From the NCBI RefSeq assembly GCF_003965815.1, contig NZ_RXOE01000004.1, positions 1-64,000 on the forward strand: DNA of 64,000 nt, in the 5' to 3' direction. The stretch comes from Variovorax gossypii (GTDB taxonomy: Bacteria; Pseudomonadota; Gammaproteobacteria; Burkholderiales; Burkholderiaceae_C). The translations under genes were made by a program, and so were the position numbers. Below are positions 1-10,154 of this stretch, one piece after another (position 1 is the stretch's first letter; every line of letters begins with the position of its first letter). The notes below the pieces were generated by a model. That model did no database searches. It was not told the origin of the DNA and saw only the letters and a list, made by a program, of their open reading frames with translations.

Positions 1-891
1 GCCATCAACCCGACCTCCGGCGCGCTGCCCGCCGCCACCGGCGTGGCACTGAAAGCCCCCGGCTTCTGGCACCGCGCGCTGCGCCACCGCAGCTTCTGCA
101 TCGGCGGCGTGCTCGCCGCGCTGCTGGTGCTGGCCGCGCTGCTGTCCTATCTGTGGACGCCTTACTCGCCCTACGGCATGGACATGGCGAACAAGCTGCA
201 GGCGCCCTCCGGCTCGCACTGGCTCGGCACCGATGCCTTCGGCCGCGACGTGGCCTCGCTGCTGCTCGTCGGTGCACGTGCATCCATCCTGGTCGGCGTG
301 ATCGCGGTCGGCATCGGCCTCGTGGTCGGCACCGCCCTGGGCTTGCTCGCGGCCGCCAAGCGCGGCTGGGTCGAGGAAGCGGTGATGCGGCTGTCCGACT
401 TCACGCTGGCCTTTCCCGCAATCCTGTCGGCCATCATGATGACCGCCGTCTTCGGCGCGGGCATCGTGAATGCCATCGTGGCCATCGGCATCTACAACAT
501 CCCGACCTTCGCGCGCATCACGCGTGCGTCGGCCAATGCGATCTGGTCGCGCGAGTACGTCGCCGCCGCGCGCGCCTGCGGCAAGGGCAGCTTCTCGATC
601 ACCATGCAGCACGTACTGCCGAACATCTCGGCCGTGCTGATCGTGCAGATCACGATTCGCTTCGCCATCGCCATCCTTGCCGAAGCCGCCCTTTCCTACC
701 TGGGCCTGGGCACGCAGCCGCCGCAACCTTCGTGGGGCCGCATGCTCAGTGAAGCGCAGACCCTCATGTTCCAGCAGCCGCTGCTGGCCGTCTTCCCCGG
801 CATGGCCATCGCGCTCGCGGTGCTCGGCCTGAACATGCTCGGCGACGGCCTGCGCGACCTGCTCGATCCGCGCCTCGCACGCGCCCGCTAA
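1..891 (+). CDS. ABC transporter permease, DppC/OppC type (5' end outside window)
   Basis: Inner-membrane permease of a dipeptide/oligopeptide/nickel-type ABC importer. The frame is open from base 1, so the true start is probably upstream; the GTG at 43 is only the first start codon inside the window. A first membrane helix follows a short basic N-terminus (around 100-165), then a proline-rich periplasmic stretch and a block of hydrophobic helices. The EAA loop that contacts the ATPase is visible as EYVAAARACG followed by a conserved HVLPN near 555-625. The stop is 5 bases before the next ATPase gene, so it belongs to the same transcript. The partner DppB-type permease presumably lies upstream. 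Substrate cannot be read from the sequence. Confidence 0.93.
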   Translation, partial: AINPTSGALPAATGVALKAPGFWHRALRHRSFCIGGVLAALLVLAALLSYLWTPYSPYGMDMANKLQAPSGSHWLGTDAFGRDVASLLLVGARASILVGVIAVGIGLVVGTALGLLAAAKRGWVEEAVMRLSDFTLAFPAILSAIMMTAVFGAGIVNAIVAIGIYNIPTFARITRASANAIWSREYVAAARACGKGSFSITMQHVLPNISAVLIVQITIRFAIAILAEAALSYLGLGTQPPQPSWGRMLSEAQTLMFQQPLLAVFPGMAIALAVLGLNMLGDGLRDLLDPRLARAR

Positions 892-896
892 GCGAT

Positions 897-1888
897 ATGC
901 CACTCCTCGAAGTCAACAACCTCCAGATCGGCCTGCAGACCCAGCGCGGGCCGGCGCAGGCCGTGCGCGGCATCTCGTTCTCGCTCGAACGCGGCGAGAC
1001 GCTGGGCATCGTCGGCGAGTCGGGCTGCGGCAAGTCGATCACCGTGATGTCGCTCATGGGCCTGCTGCCCTCCAGCGCCAAAGTCGCGGGCAGCATCAAG
1101 CTCGACGGGCAGGAGCTCGTCGGCCTTCCCGAAAAGAAGATGTGCGAGATCCGCGGCAACCGCATCGGCATGATCTTCCAGGAGCCGATGACGGCGCTGA
1201 ACCCGGTGCACACCATCGCGCGCCAGGTGGGCGAGCCGCTGCGGCTGCATCGCGGCCTGACCAAGGAACAGGCCCGCAAGGAGGCGCTGAACCTGCTCGA
1301 GCGGGTGGGCATTCCCGACGCGGCCTCGCGCCTCGATGCGTACCCGCACCAGTTCTCCGGCGGCCAGCGCCAGCGCATCGGCATCGCGATGGCGCTCGCT
1401 TGCGGTCCCGACCTGCTGATCGCCGACGAGCCGACCACCGCGCTCGACGTGACCATCCAGAAGCAGGTGCTCGACCTGATCCAGGGCCTGGTCAAGGAAA
1501 TGGGCATGGCGCTGATCCTGATCTCGCACGATCTCGGCGTGATCGCCAGCAGCGTGAAGCGCATGCTCGTGATGTACGGCGGCAGCGCAGTGGAAAGCGG
1601 ACCGACCGACGCCGTCTTCGCCAGCCGCGCCCATCCCTACACCCGTGGCCTGTTCGCGGCACGCCCCGCCCTCGGCGCAGTGCGCGCCGGCCGGCTACCC
1701 ACCATCAGGGGCAGCGTGCCGGAGCTGGTCGACATGCCCCGCGGCTGTGCATTCGCCGGCCGCTGCGCTCACACCATCGACCTGTGCCAGAGCACGAAGC
1801 CGCGCGAGACGCTGCTGCCGAACAACCACACGGTGCGCTGCCTGCGGCTGGGCGAGATCGCCGCATCGAACGCCAGGGCCGCCGCCGC

Positions 1889-1892
<4 letters not shown>
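897..1892 (+). CDS. ABC transporter ATP-binding protein, DppD/OppD type
   Basis: First of two cytoplasmic ATPases of the peptide-type importer. It is 331 aa, normal for the family. Walker A GESGCGKS is at residues 40-47; the Q-loop (FQEP), the signature FSGGQRQR, Walker B (LLIADEP) and the H-loop (ISHD) follow in order. The C-terminus carries the oligopeptide-transporter extension with spaced cysteines (GCAFAGRCAH) seen in OppD/DppD proteins, which can hold an Fe-S cluster. The stop overlaps the start of the next ATPase gene (ATGA at 1889-1892), which implies translational coupling. Confidence 0.95.
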
Positions 1893-2704
<812 letters not shown>

Positions 2705-2753
2705 CCGGGGCGGCTTTCCTTCCTTTTCCACACTCACCTCCAGGAACTATCGA

Positions 2754-4247
2754 ATGTTGAAGCGACGCACACTCATGACTTCCGCCATGGCCGCGGCAAT
2801 CCCGGGTGTCTTCCTGCCCCAGGCCCGTGCGCAGGCCGGCAAGAACACGCTGACGATCGGCATGCCGCTCGAACCGCCGGGCCTGGACCCGACGAGCGGC
2901 GCCGCTTCGGCCATCGCGGAAATCACGCAATACAACATCTTCGAGACGCTCACCAAGGTGAACGCCGACGGCTCGGTCACGCCGATGTTGGCGGAGAGTT
3001 GGTCGTCCTCGCCCGACATGAAGACCTTCGTCTTCAAGCTGCGCAAGGGCGTGCGCTTCGAGAACGGGCAGCCCTTCAACGCGAACACGGTGAAGTTCTC
3101 CTTCGACCGCGCGGGCGGCGCCAAGAGCACGAACAAGGACAAGCGCTTCTTCAGCGAGATCGGCACCGTCGTGCTCGACGAGCACACAGTGGGCGTCAAC
3201 AGCACGCTGTCGAACCCCGACCTGCCCTTCATGCTCGGCCAGTCGACCGCCTGCATCGTGGAGCCCAAGAGCGCCGAGACCAACGCCACTGCACCCGTGG
3301 GCACCGGCCCCTACAAGCTGAGCGCCTGGCAGCGCGGCGCCTCGTGCACGCTGGTGAAGTCGCCGACCTACCGCGACCCCAACCTCGCGAAGACCGAGAA
3401 GTTCGTCTTCCGCTTCATGTCGGACACGGCCGCGCAGACCGCCGCGCTGCTGTCGAACGACATCGACATCTTCCCGCGCGCGGGTACGCGCTCGGTGAGC
3501 CAGTTCAAGGGCAACGCGCGCTTCCAGGTGATCGAGGTGGGCACGCGCGGCAAGGTGATCCTGACCATCAACAACCGCAAGAAGCCGCTCGACGACGTGC
3601 GCGTGCGCCGCGCGATCCTGGCGGCCATCGACCGCAACGCGATCATCCAGGGCGCGGCCGACGGCTTCGGCAGGCCCATCGGCAGCCACTACGCGCTGGG
3701 CGCGCCGGGCTTCATCGACACCACCGCGATGAACCCCTTCGACGTGGAGAAGGCGAAGAAGCTGCTGGCCGAAGCCGGCGTGAAGACGCCGCTCGAGCTG
3801 CGCCTGCAACTGCCCCCGCCCTCCTACGCCCGCCAGGGCGGCGAGGTGATCGCCGCGCAGCTCGCGCAGATCGGCATCAACGTGAAGATCCAGAACGTGG
3901 AATGGGCCCAGTGGCTCAGCGGCACCTTCGGCGGTGCGCACGACTTCGACCTGACCATGGTCGCGCACGTGGAGCCCTTCGACCTGGTGAAGTACACCGA
4001 GCCCGACTACTACTGGGGCTACGACTCGAAGAAGTTCCGCGACTTGTTCGTCACCATCCAGAACGAAGAGAACAAGAAGCGCCGCGCCGACCTGCTGGCC
4101 GATGCACAGCGCATGCTTGCGACCGACGCGGTCAACGGCTTCCTCTACCAGGCGGTGTTCCCGACCATCGCGCGCAAGGAAGTGAAGGGCCTGTGGCCGA
4201 GCATGCCGATCGTGGTGAACGACCTGGCCGCGATCTCGTGGGGTTGA
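2754..4247 (+). CDS. ABC transporter substrate-binding protein, SBP family 5
   Basis: Periplasmic ligand-binding protein for the peptide-type importer, 497 aa. The N-terminus is an export signal with two arginines before a hydrophobic stretch and an AQA-like cleavage site near residue 28. The mature part has the family 5 features: PPGLDPTSG, an ETLTK segment, and AESWSSSPD followed by FKLRKGVRFENG. These proteins bind peptides, glutathione, nickel or amide-like compounds. The amidase, dehydrogenase and hydroxyacid-dehydrogenase homologue encoded directly downstream suggest a small amide or carbonyl compound rather than a general peptide. That is inference from context. Confidence 0.93.
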   Translation: MLKRRTLMTSAMAAAIPGVFLPQARAQAGKNTLTIGMPLEPPGLDPTSGAASAIAEITQYNIFETLTKVNADGSVTPMLAESWSSSPDMKTFVFKLRKGVRFENGQPFNANTVKFSFDRAGGAKSTNKDKRFFSEIGTVVLDEHTVGVNSTLSNPDLPFMLGQSTACIVEPKSAETNATAPVGTGPYKLSAWQRGASCTLVKSPTYRDPNLAKTEKFVFRFMSDTAAQTAALLSNDIDIFPRAGTRSVSQFKGNARFQVIEVGTRGKVILTINNRKKPLDDVRVRRAILAAIDRNAIIQGAADGFGRPIGSHYALGAPGFIDTTAMNPFDVEKAKKLLAEAGVKTPLELRLQLPPPSYARQGGEVIAAQLAQIGINVKIQNVEWAQWLSGTFGGAHDFDLTMVAHVEPFDLVKYTEPDYYWGYDSKKFRDLFVTIQNEENKKRRADLLADAQRMLATDAVNGFLYQAVFPTIARKEVKGLWPSMPIVVNDLAAISWG

Positions 4248-4251
4248 TGCG

Positions 4252-5673
4252 ATGAGCACGTCGACATCGAAGCCCCTGTATTCCCTGGGCGTGCAGGAGC
4301 TGCACGCGGCCTATGCCTCCAAGGAACTCTCGCCGGTGGAAGTGGCGCGCTCGGTGAACGAGCGCATCGCGGCCTACGAGCCCGAGCTGCATGCCACCTG
4401 GCTCTTCCGCCCCGAACTGGCGCTGGAACAAGCCCGCGCCTCCGAGGCACGCTGGCTGGCCGGCAAGCCGCTCGGCACGCTCGACGGCGTGCCCGTGACC
4501 ATCAAGGACAACCTCGCGACCAAGGGCGATGCGATGCCGCTGGGCACCGCCGCCTACGACCTCGTGCCGATGAGCTACGACTCGCCGCCCGCCGCGCGCC
4601 TGAAGGAAGACGGCACCGTGCTGGTCGCCAAGACCACCATGCCCGACCTGGGCATGCTGTCGTCGGGGCTGTCGAGCTTTCATGAGCTCTCGCGCAATCC
4701 GTGGGACCTGTCGCGCACGCCCGGCGGTTCCAGCGCTGGCGCCGGTGCTGCTGCCGCCGCCGGCTACGGCCCGCTGCACGTGGGCACCGACATCGGCGGC
4801 TCGCTGCGCCTGCCGGCGAGCTGGTGCGGCATCTACACGCTCAAGCCCAGCTTCGGCCGCATTCCGCTGAGCTCTCCCTACATGGGCCGCTGTGCCGGCC
4901 CGATGACCCGCACCGTGGCCGATTCGGCGCTGATGATGGCTTCGGTCGCGCAGCCCGACGACCGCGACTATTCCGAACTGCCGCCGCCAGTCATCGACTG
5001 GAATGCCTTCGAGGTCGATCCGTCGTTCATCAAGGGCAAGCGCGTGGCGCTGCACATGGACGCGGGCTGCGGCCTGCCGCTGGACCCGCAGATCGCCGAA
5101 GCCGTGCGCCGCGCGGCGAAGCACATCGAGGCCGCTGGTGCGCACGTCGAGGAAATCCCGGCCTTCATGACGCCGAAGATGCTCAAGGGCATGGACCACT
5201 TCTGGCGCATGCGCTCGTGCATCGACATCCAGGCTATGGCGCCGGAGAAGCGCGCGAAGATCCTGCCGTACATCCGCGAATGGGCCGAGAGCGCGGCCGG
5301 CTTTTCGGGCGCGCACATCTTCGAGGCCTACAGCGAGTTCATCGCCACGCGCGCGGCGGCCATCGCCGCGACCAAGGCCTACGACTTCGTGATCTCGCCG
5401 GTGTCGCCCAACATGCCCGCGCCGGCCGACCACGCCTCGCCGACCAACGACCCGATGCTGCCGCTGGAGCACATCGGCTTCACCGTGCCCTACAACATGT
5501 CGGAGCAGCCCGCTGCCTCGATCAACTGCGGCTACTCGGCCGAAGGCTTGCCCATCGGCCTGCAGATTGCCGGTCGTCGCTTCGACGACCTGGGCGTGCT
5601 GCAGTTCAGCCGCGCCTTCGAGCAGATCCGCGAAACGCAGAAACCCTGGCCGGAACCCAACGCGACCCGTTGA
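4252..5673 (+). CDS. Amidase signature family hydrolase
   Basis: Hydrolyses an amide bond; substrate unknown. 473 aa, usual for the family. The Ser-cisSer-Lys triad can be assigned: Lys85 (TIKDN), cis-Ser160 in GGSSAGAG, and nucleophile Ser184 in GTDIGGSLR. It starts 4 bases after the binding-protein stop, so it is co-transcribed and probably translationally coupled with the importer. The likely role is to cleave the imported compound in the cytoplasm, with the carbonyl product passed to the aldehyde dehydrogenase encoded next. There is no signal peptide. The family includes GatA and aryl-acylamidases; GatA is unlikely because gatB and gatC are absent. Confidence 0.93.
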   Translation: MSTSTSKPLYSLGVQELHAAYASKELSPVEVARSVNERIAAYEPELHATWLFRPELALEQARASEARWLAGKPLGTLDGVPVTIKDNLATKGDAMPLGTAAYDLVPMSYDSPPAARLKEDGTVLVAKTTMPDLGMLSSGLSSFHELSRNPWDLSRTPGGSSAGAGAAAAAGYGPLHVGTDIGGSLRLPASWCGIYTLKPSFGRIPLSSPYMGRCAGPMTRTVADSALMMASVAQPDDRDYSELPPPVIDWNAFEVDPSFIKGKRVALHMDAGCGLPLDPQIAEAVRRAAKHIEAAGAHVEEIPAFMTPKMLKGMDHFWRMRSCIDIQAMAPEKRAKILPYIREWAESAAGFSGAHIFEAYSEFIATRAAAIAATKAYDFVISPVSPNMPAPADHASPTNDPMLPLEHIGFTVPYNMSEQPAASINCGYSAEGLPIGLQIAGRRFDDLGVLQFSRAFEQIRETQKPWPEPNATR

Positions 5674-5698
5674 CCCGGCCCCCAGGAGACAAGACACC

Positions 5699-7153
5699 AT
5701 GAACGCAACAGCAGCCCACTACATCGACGGACGCCGCGTGCAGTCCGAAGGCAACGCCACCATCGACGTGATCGACCCGAGCGATGGCAGCAAGTTCGGC
5801 GAGATCGCGCGCGGCACCGCCGCAGACGTGGACACCGCCGTGCGCGCCGCGCGCCAGGCCATGGGCGAGAACTTCGACGGCCCCTGGGGCGGCATGACCG
5901 CGCTGCAGCGCGGCCGCCTGCTCGCCAAGCTCGGGGCAGCCGTCATGGAGCACCACGAGGAGCTGGCCCAGCTCGAGGCGCGCGACACCGGCAAGGCGCT
6001 GCGCGTGGCGCGCAACGACGCCACCGCGCTGGCCCGCTACATGGAGTACTACGCCGGCGCCTGCGACAAGCTGCACGGCGACACCCTGCCCTACGAGCGC
6101 GGCTACACCGTGCTGACGGTGCGCGTGCCGCACGGCGTGACGGGCCACATCATTCCCTGGAACTACCCGATGCAGATCGCGGGCCGCAGCGTGGGCGCCT
6201 CGCTCGCCGCGGGCAACGCCTGCGTGGTGAAGCCGGCGGAAGATGCGAGCCTGTCGCTGCTGCGCCTGGCGGAGATCGCGACCGAAGTGGGCTTTCCGGC
6301 TGGCGCGCTCAACGTGGTGACGGGCTACGGCAAGGAAGCCGGCGCCGCGCTGTGCGCGCACCCGGGCATCGACCATATCTCGTTCACCGGCTCGACCATG
6401 ACCGGCCGCAGCGTGGGCCTGGCCGCGGCCGAACGCCACTGCCCGGTGACGCTCGAACTCGGCGGCAAGTCGCCGCAGATCGTGTTCGCGGATGCCGACC
6501 TCGACGCGGCCGAGCCGGTGCTGCTCAATGCCATCATCCAGAACGCCGGCCAGACCTGCTCCGCGGGCAGCCGCGTGCTGGTGGAACAGTCGGTCTATGA
6601 AGAAGTGGTGCAGCGGCTTGCCAAACGCTTCACCGCCGTGCGCGCGGGCACGCCCGCCGAAGACCTGGACATGGGCCCGCTCATCAACGAAAAGCAGTTC
6701 CGCCAGGTGCGCGACATGGTCGCGACCGCCGAGGCCGCCGGCCTGAAGGTGGCGGCGCGCGGCACGGTGTCGCCCAACGCGTCTTCCACCGGCTACTACC
6801 AGGAGGCCGTGCTGTTCCGCGACGTGCCGCACGAGAGCGACATCGCGCAGCGCGAGGTCTTCGGCCCGGTGCTGGCCCTGACGCCCTTCGCCGACGAGGC
6901 CGAAGCGGTGCGCCTGGCCAACGGCACGGATTTCGGCCTGGTGGCCGGCGTATGGACCCGCGACGGCGCGCGCCAGTTGCGCATGGCGCACAAGCTGCAT
7001 TGCGGCCAGGTCTTCGTCAACAATTACGGTGCGGCGGGTGGTGTAGAACTGCCTTTCGGCGGCGTGAAATCCAGCGGCTTCGGCCGCGAGAAGGGCTTCG
7101 AGGCCCTGCTCGGATTCACGACCCTCAAGACCATCGCCATCAAGCACGGATGA
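5699..7153 (+). CDS. NAD(P)-dependent aldehyde dehydrogenase
   Basis: Oxidises an aldehyde to the acid with NAD(P)+. 484 aa from the ATG at 5699, which follows a CAGGAGA ribosome-binding site; the frame stays open upstream but that stretch does not resemble the family. The catalytic Cys287 (GQTCSAG) and general base Glu253 (LELGG) are present, with the cofactor-binding FTGST motif before them and the C-terminal LPFGGVKSSGFGREKG. It sits between the amidase and a hydroxyacid-dehydrogenase-like gene in the same operon. The substrate cannot be deduced. Confidence 0.95.
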   Translation: MNATAAHYIDGRRVQSEGNATIDVIDPSDGSKFGEIARGTAADVDTAVRAARQAMGENFDGPWGGMTALQRGRLLAKLGAAVMEHHEELAQLEARDTGKALRVARNDATALARYMEYYAGACDKLHGDTLPYERGYTVLTVRVPHGVTGHIIPWNYPMQIAGRSVGASLAAGNACVVKPAEDASLSLLRLAEIATEVGFPAGALNVVTGYGKEAGAALCAHPGIDHISFTGSTMTGRSVGLAAAERHCPVTLELGGKSPQIVFADADLDAAEPVLLNAIIQNAGQTCSAGSRVLVEQSVYEEVVQRLAKRFTAVRAGTPAEDLDMGPLINEKQFRQVRDMVATAEAAGLKVAARGTVSPNASSTGYYQEAVLFRDVPHESDIAQREVFGPVLALTPFADEAEAVRLANGTDFGLVAGVWTRDGARQLRMAHKLHCGQVFVNNYGAAGGVELPFGGVKSSGFGREKGFEALLGFTTLKTIAIKHG

Positions 7154-7162
7154 AGACAACAC

Positions 7163-8056
7163 ATGACTACCACTGAACAGCAGCAAGCGCCGCGCAAGGT
7201 CGGCCTCGTCGGCGTCGGCCTCATGGGCCACGGCATCGCCAGCAACATCGTCAAGCACGGCCACCAGCTCACCGTGCTGGAGCACGCGGGCAACCAGCCC
7301 ATCGACGGCCTGCTGAAGGCCGGCGCCACCTCGGTGAAGGACGTGGCCACGCTGGCCGCGCAGGTCGACGTGCTGATCCTGTGCGTCACCGGCACCCCGC
7401 AGGTCGAGGCCGTGATGCTCGGCGACAGCGGCGCACTGACCACGCTGCGCCCCGGCACCGTGGTCATCGACTGCTCGACGGCAGTGCCCGCCTCCACCGC
7501 CAAGGTCGCGGAAGCAGTGAGCGCCAAGGGCGGCAAGTTCATCGACGCGCCCATGACCCGCACCGCGAAGGAAGCCGCCGAAGGCCGGCTGAACCTGCTG
7601 GTGGGCGGCGACGAGCAAGTGCTGGCCTCGTGCCTGCCGCTGCTGCGCTGCTTCGCCGAGAACATCACGCACGTGGGCGGCATCGGCGCTGGCCATGCGA
7701 TGAAGCTGCTGCACAACTTCGTCTCGCTGGGCACCGTGGCGCTGCTGTGCGAGGCGGCCGCCTGCGCGGAGCGTGCCGGTGTGAAGCCCGACGTGTTCGT
7801 CGACGTACTCGCCAAGGGCGGCGGCAACGGCGTAGCGCTGGAACGCGTCAAGCCCAAGCTGCTGACGGGCAGCACCGATTCGCTGAAGTTCTCGATGGCG
7901 AATGCGAAGAAGGACCTCGGGTACTACAACGACATGGCGGAGCAGTCTTCTTCGAGCCATGGCATTGCGCAGGCTGTGGATGCGCTGCTGACTCACGGGG
8001 TCGAGAAGTTCGGTGGTGACCGGATGGTGCTCGATCTGGTTGAAGCGTTGCGCTGA
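7163..8056 (+). CDS. NAD(P)-dependent oxidoreductase, beta-hydroxyacid dehydrogenase family
   Basis: 297 aa member of the 3-hydroxyisobutyrate/tartronate-semialdehyde reductase family. The Rossmann motif GLVGVGLMGHG is at the N-terminus, and the catalytic lysine lies in GAGHAMKLLHNF. The usual DAPVSGG substrate-binding loop reads DAPMTRT here, so substrate preference probably differs from classical members. It is the last gene of the import-catabolism operon, 9 bases after the dehydrogenase, and a hairpin follows. A shortened, diverged copy of its 3' end lies at 18065-18145, on the far side of the island that begins right after this gene. Confidence 0.93.
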   Translation: MTTTEQQQAPRKVGLVGVGLMGHGIASNIVKHGHQLTVLEHAGNQPIDGLLKAGATSVKDVATLAAQVDVLILCVTGTPQVEAVMLGDSGALTTLRPGTVVIDCSTAVPASTAKVAEAVSAKGGKFIDAPMTRTAKEAAEGRLNLLVGGDEQVLASCLPLLRCFAENITHVGGIGAGHAMKLLHNFVSLGTVALLCEAAACAERAGVKPDVFVDVLAKGGGNGVALERVKPKLLTGSTDSLKFSMANAKKDLGYYNDMAEQSSSSHGIAQAVDALLTHGVEKFGGDRMVLDLVEALR

Positions 8057-8062
8057 TCTCTT

Positions 8063-8085
8063 GCCCGCACTTGCTCTGTGCGGGC
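8063..8085 (+). terminator. Hairpin after the import-catabolism operon
   Basis: Perfect 8-bp stem (GCCCGCAC / GTGCGGGC) with a 7-base loop, starting 7 bases after the oxidoreductase stop. No clear T-run follows, so intrinsic termination is plausible but not certain. Confidence 0.5.
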
Positions 8086-8226
8086 CGCTCGCTGTTCGGG
8101 GCGCGTGCGGCTATGAAGTTCGTGGTTCGACCGCTGCGGCGGAATGCGGATGGATATGCGCGGGCGCAACACTGAACATTTGCCGGACCTCGTCCATCCC
8201 AGCTCGAACCACCCAATCTCGCACCA

Positions 8227-8622
8227 TCACTCAAACCGTATCTCAGCCACGGTAGGCGCATTCGGCTCCCTGGTTTGAGCATTCGCAATGCCACCGTCCT
8301 TTTCGTTCCTGAACCAGTAGCGGCAGCCGGTTCGAGAAATCATCGTCACGCACATCGAGCCGTCGGAGTTGAGAACCCACTTGCCCGACGCCTTGCCGGG
8401 CCCGCTTTGATTGACAAAGTCGACGCGGCCATCCGAATAGAACTGCCAGCGCGACACCATGCCGGTCGAAAGATTGCTTGAAACGATGGGCTTGCCGATC
8501 AAGGTGGTCTCTACCTCGGCTTTGGTCAGAAACACCCGGCCATGGATGGGTGCGGACTCCTCGGAGATGGCCGGCACGGCGGCAATGCAAAGCAGCGTGC
8601 GGACGACGTATCGTGTGAACAT
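8227..8622 (-). CDS. Small exported hypothetical protein
   Basis: 131 aa, first gene of the hypothetical-gene island. The start has a purine-rich AGAGGGG site upstream. The N-terminus (RYVVRTLLCIAAVPAIS) is a short export signal. The mature part has alternating polar and aromatic segments, with the pattern W-Y-DGR then GKWVLNSDG-C and a second cysteine 12 residues later (GCRYW). This resembles small periplasmic beta-rich proteins of the DUF995 kind; the resemblance is by eye. Function unknown. Confidence 0.7.
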   Translation of the reverse strand: MFTRYVVRTLLCIAAVPAISEESAPIHGRVFLTKAEVETTLIGKPIVSSNLSTGMVSRWQFYSDGRVDFVNQSGPGKASGKWVLNSDGSMCVTMISRTGCRYWFRNEKDGGIANAQTREPNAPTVAEIRFE

Positions 8623-9303
8623 GACATGCCCCTCTGACGTCGCGCAGTCGGCGTGCGTTCAGCCCTGCGCGTGCGTCCAAGCGCCTGGTTGGCCTGTCGG
8701 TAACGCCCGATGGCGTTACATGGCATTAACTAAAAAGCGCTACTTCTTTGAGCGCTGGATCCGGCCGGTGCACGCGAACGAGGCCTGCTTCTTCCTGCGC
8801 TCCACAGCCATGCCGGGAGGTGGTGGCCCGAGATCGAGACGAGGAAGGCGGCGTTCTTTTTCGGCGACGACACGACTTGTGCTCCGATGGCCCTCCGGCA
8901 AGGTGGCCGAAGGGCGTTGTGGGGTGGCTTGGGCAAACTCCGTAGCAACGCGCCAGCGACGGCGGAAGAGCACTATGAAGGCCACGGTGCAGTTGCTTGT
9001 ATTGCGCTGTGTCGTGCGTACGGCGCTTGTAAACGGCCCATTGATTTCCGCGCAGACGTAACCCACGTTTCCGCTGAATCTCGGCCCTTCCCACACCTCG
9101 GATCGCAGGCCTGTGGTCCAGAGCATCGGCACGCGGATATCCGATTTCTGCCGGCGAGGTCGTGGCGTCGAACTGCACGGGCACGAACGCCGCTTTGGCT
9201 TGATCCCGCAGCATGTCGACGGTCGCATTGACAGGACTGGCGCTGGGCAACCGTTGATCGCTTTGCTTGATCGGTGGTCCAAATCAGCCTGGCCGCTTCA
9301 GCG
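8623..9303. other. Intergenic region with a possible decayed gene
   Basis: About 680 bases with no gene I can support as intact. Two overlapping minus-strand frames (8726-9250 and 8740-9282) each show a short protein-like stretch: PVNATVDMLRDQAKAAF near 9200-9250 in one, and GNVGYVCAEINGPF near 9045-9085 in the other. Together they would need at least one frameshift to make one protein of about 170 aa. This could be a degenerate gene or chance coding in a G+C-rich spacer. Confidence 0.35.
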
Positions 9304-10008
9304 TCACTGGATGGCGGTAGCCAGTTCAGCGCGCACTGCCGCGAACACGGCAGCGGGATTCAAGGCACGCGATATGGGTCGGCCGATGACCACGTGCGTC
9401 GCGCCAGCCCCGATTGCCTGCGTGGGAGTCGCAGCCCGCACGTGGTCATTTTGTTCATCGCCTGAGAGCTGCGTACCTGGCGTCACGATAAGGGCACCGA
9501 GCGGCAAGACCTCACGAAGCAGCCTCACCTCCAATGGGGACGCTACAACGCCATGGCAACCGGCTACGGCTGCAAGACGACCCAGTCGTGCGACCTGCTC
9601 TGGAACCGTCGAGGCGACACCTACCTCTTTCAAATCCTGGTCACTCATGCTGGTGATGACGGTGACCGCAAGAATCTTTAGTTGAGGGAACTGGCTCGCG
9701 GCTTGAACTGCCGAGCGAAGCACAGCGGAACCGCCTGAGGCGTGCACAGTCACCATCGAAGCACCCAGATGTCCGGCTGCCGTCACCGCGCCAGCCACCG
9801 AGTTTGGAATTTCCAGCAGCTTGAGGTCCAGGAAAACACTTTTCCCTGCATCTACAAGCTCGCGGACGACCGAAGGTCCTGCTGCCGTCAGCAGCTGCAG
9901 GCCTACCTTGTAGAACGTAGTGGCTGCGCCCAACTGCTTCACGAGGTCCGCCGCCAATGCGGCGGTAGGGAAGTCGAGCGAAACGATGATGCGGCTGTCC
10001 GTGCTCAT
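9304..10008 (-). CDS. Orotidine 5'-phosphate decarboxylase-like protein (divergent PyrF)
   Basis: 234 aa, matching the short bacterial type of OMP decarboxylase. The ATG at 10008 is preceded by GAGGACA. The fold markers are clear: SLDF (Asp12), FYKVG (Lys34), FLDLK (Asp61, Lys63) and a C-terminal VIGRPI. In OMP decarboxylases the catalytic array ends in a second Asp (D-x-K-x-x-D-I-P-N-T); here it reads DLKLLEIPNS, so that Asp is Glu66. The phosphate-site segments TPGIRP and DQxR are also altered (TPGTQL, DHVR). It may be a low-activity paralogue or an enzyme with a new substrate. It sits among hypothetical genes with no other pyrimidine gene nearby, so it is unlikely to be the housekeeping pyrF. 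Confidence 0.85.
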   Translation of the reverse strand: MSTDSRIIVSLDFPTAALAADLVKQLGAATTFYKVGLQLLTAAGPSVVRELVDAGKSVFLDLKLLEIPNSVAGAVTAAGHLGASMVTVHASGGSAVLRSAVQAASQFPQLKILAVTVITSMSDQDLKEVGVASTVPEQVARLGRLAAVAGCHGVVASPLEVRLLREVLPLGALIVTPGTQLSGDEQNDHVRAATPTQAIGAGATHVVIGRPISRALNPAAVFAAVRAELATAIQ

Positions 10009-10154
10009 TGACTTGTCCTCAATGTCGATGCCCTGCGCTCCCAGAGAGACCGTGAACTGGGCAAACGTGCGCAGCCTATCAGCTGACAGGCAGAATGCGG
10101 CCAACAGCGGTCGTCCAAGACAAGCCGTCAATTAAGCCAAGAATCGCAACTTCG

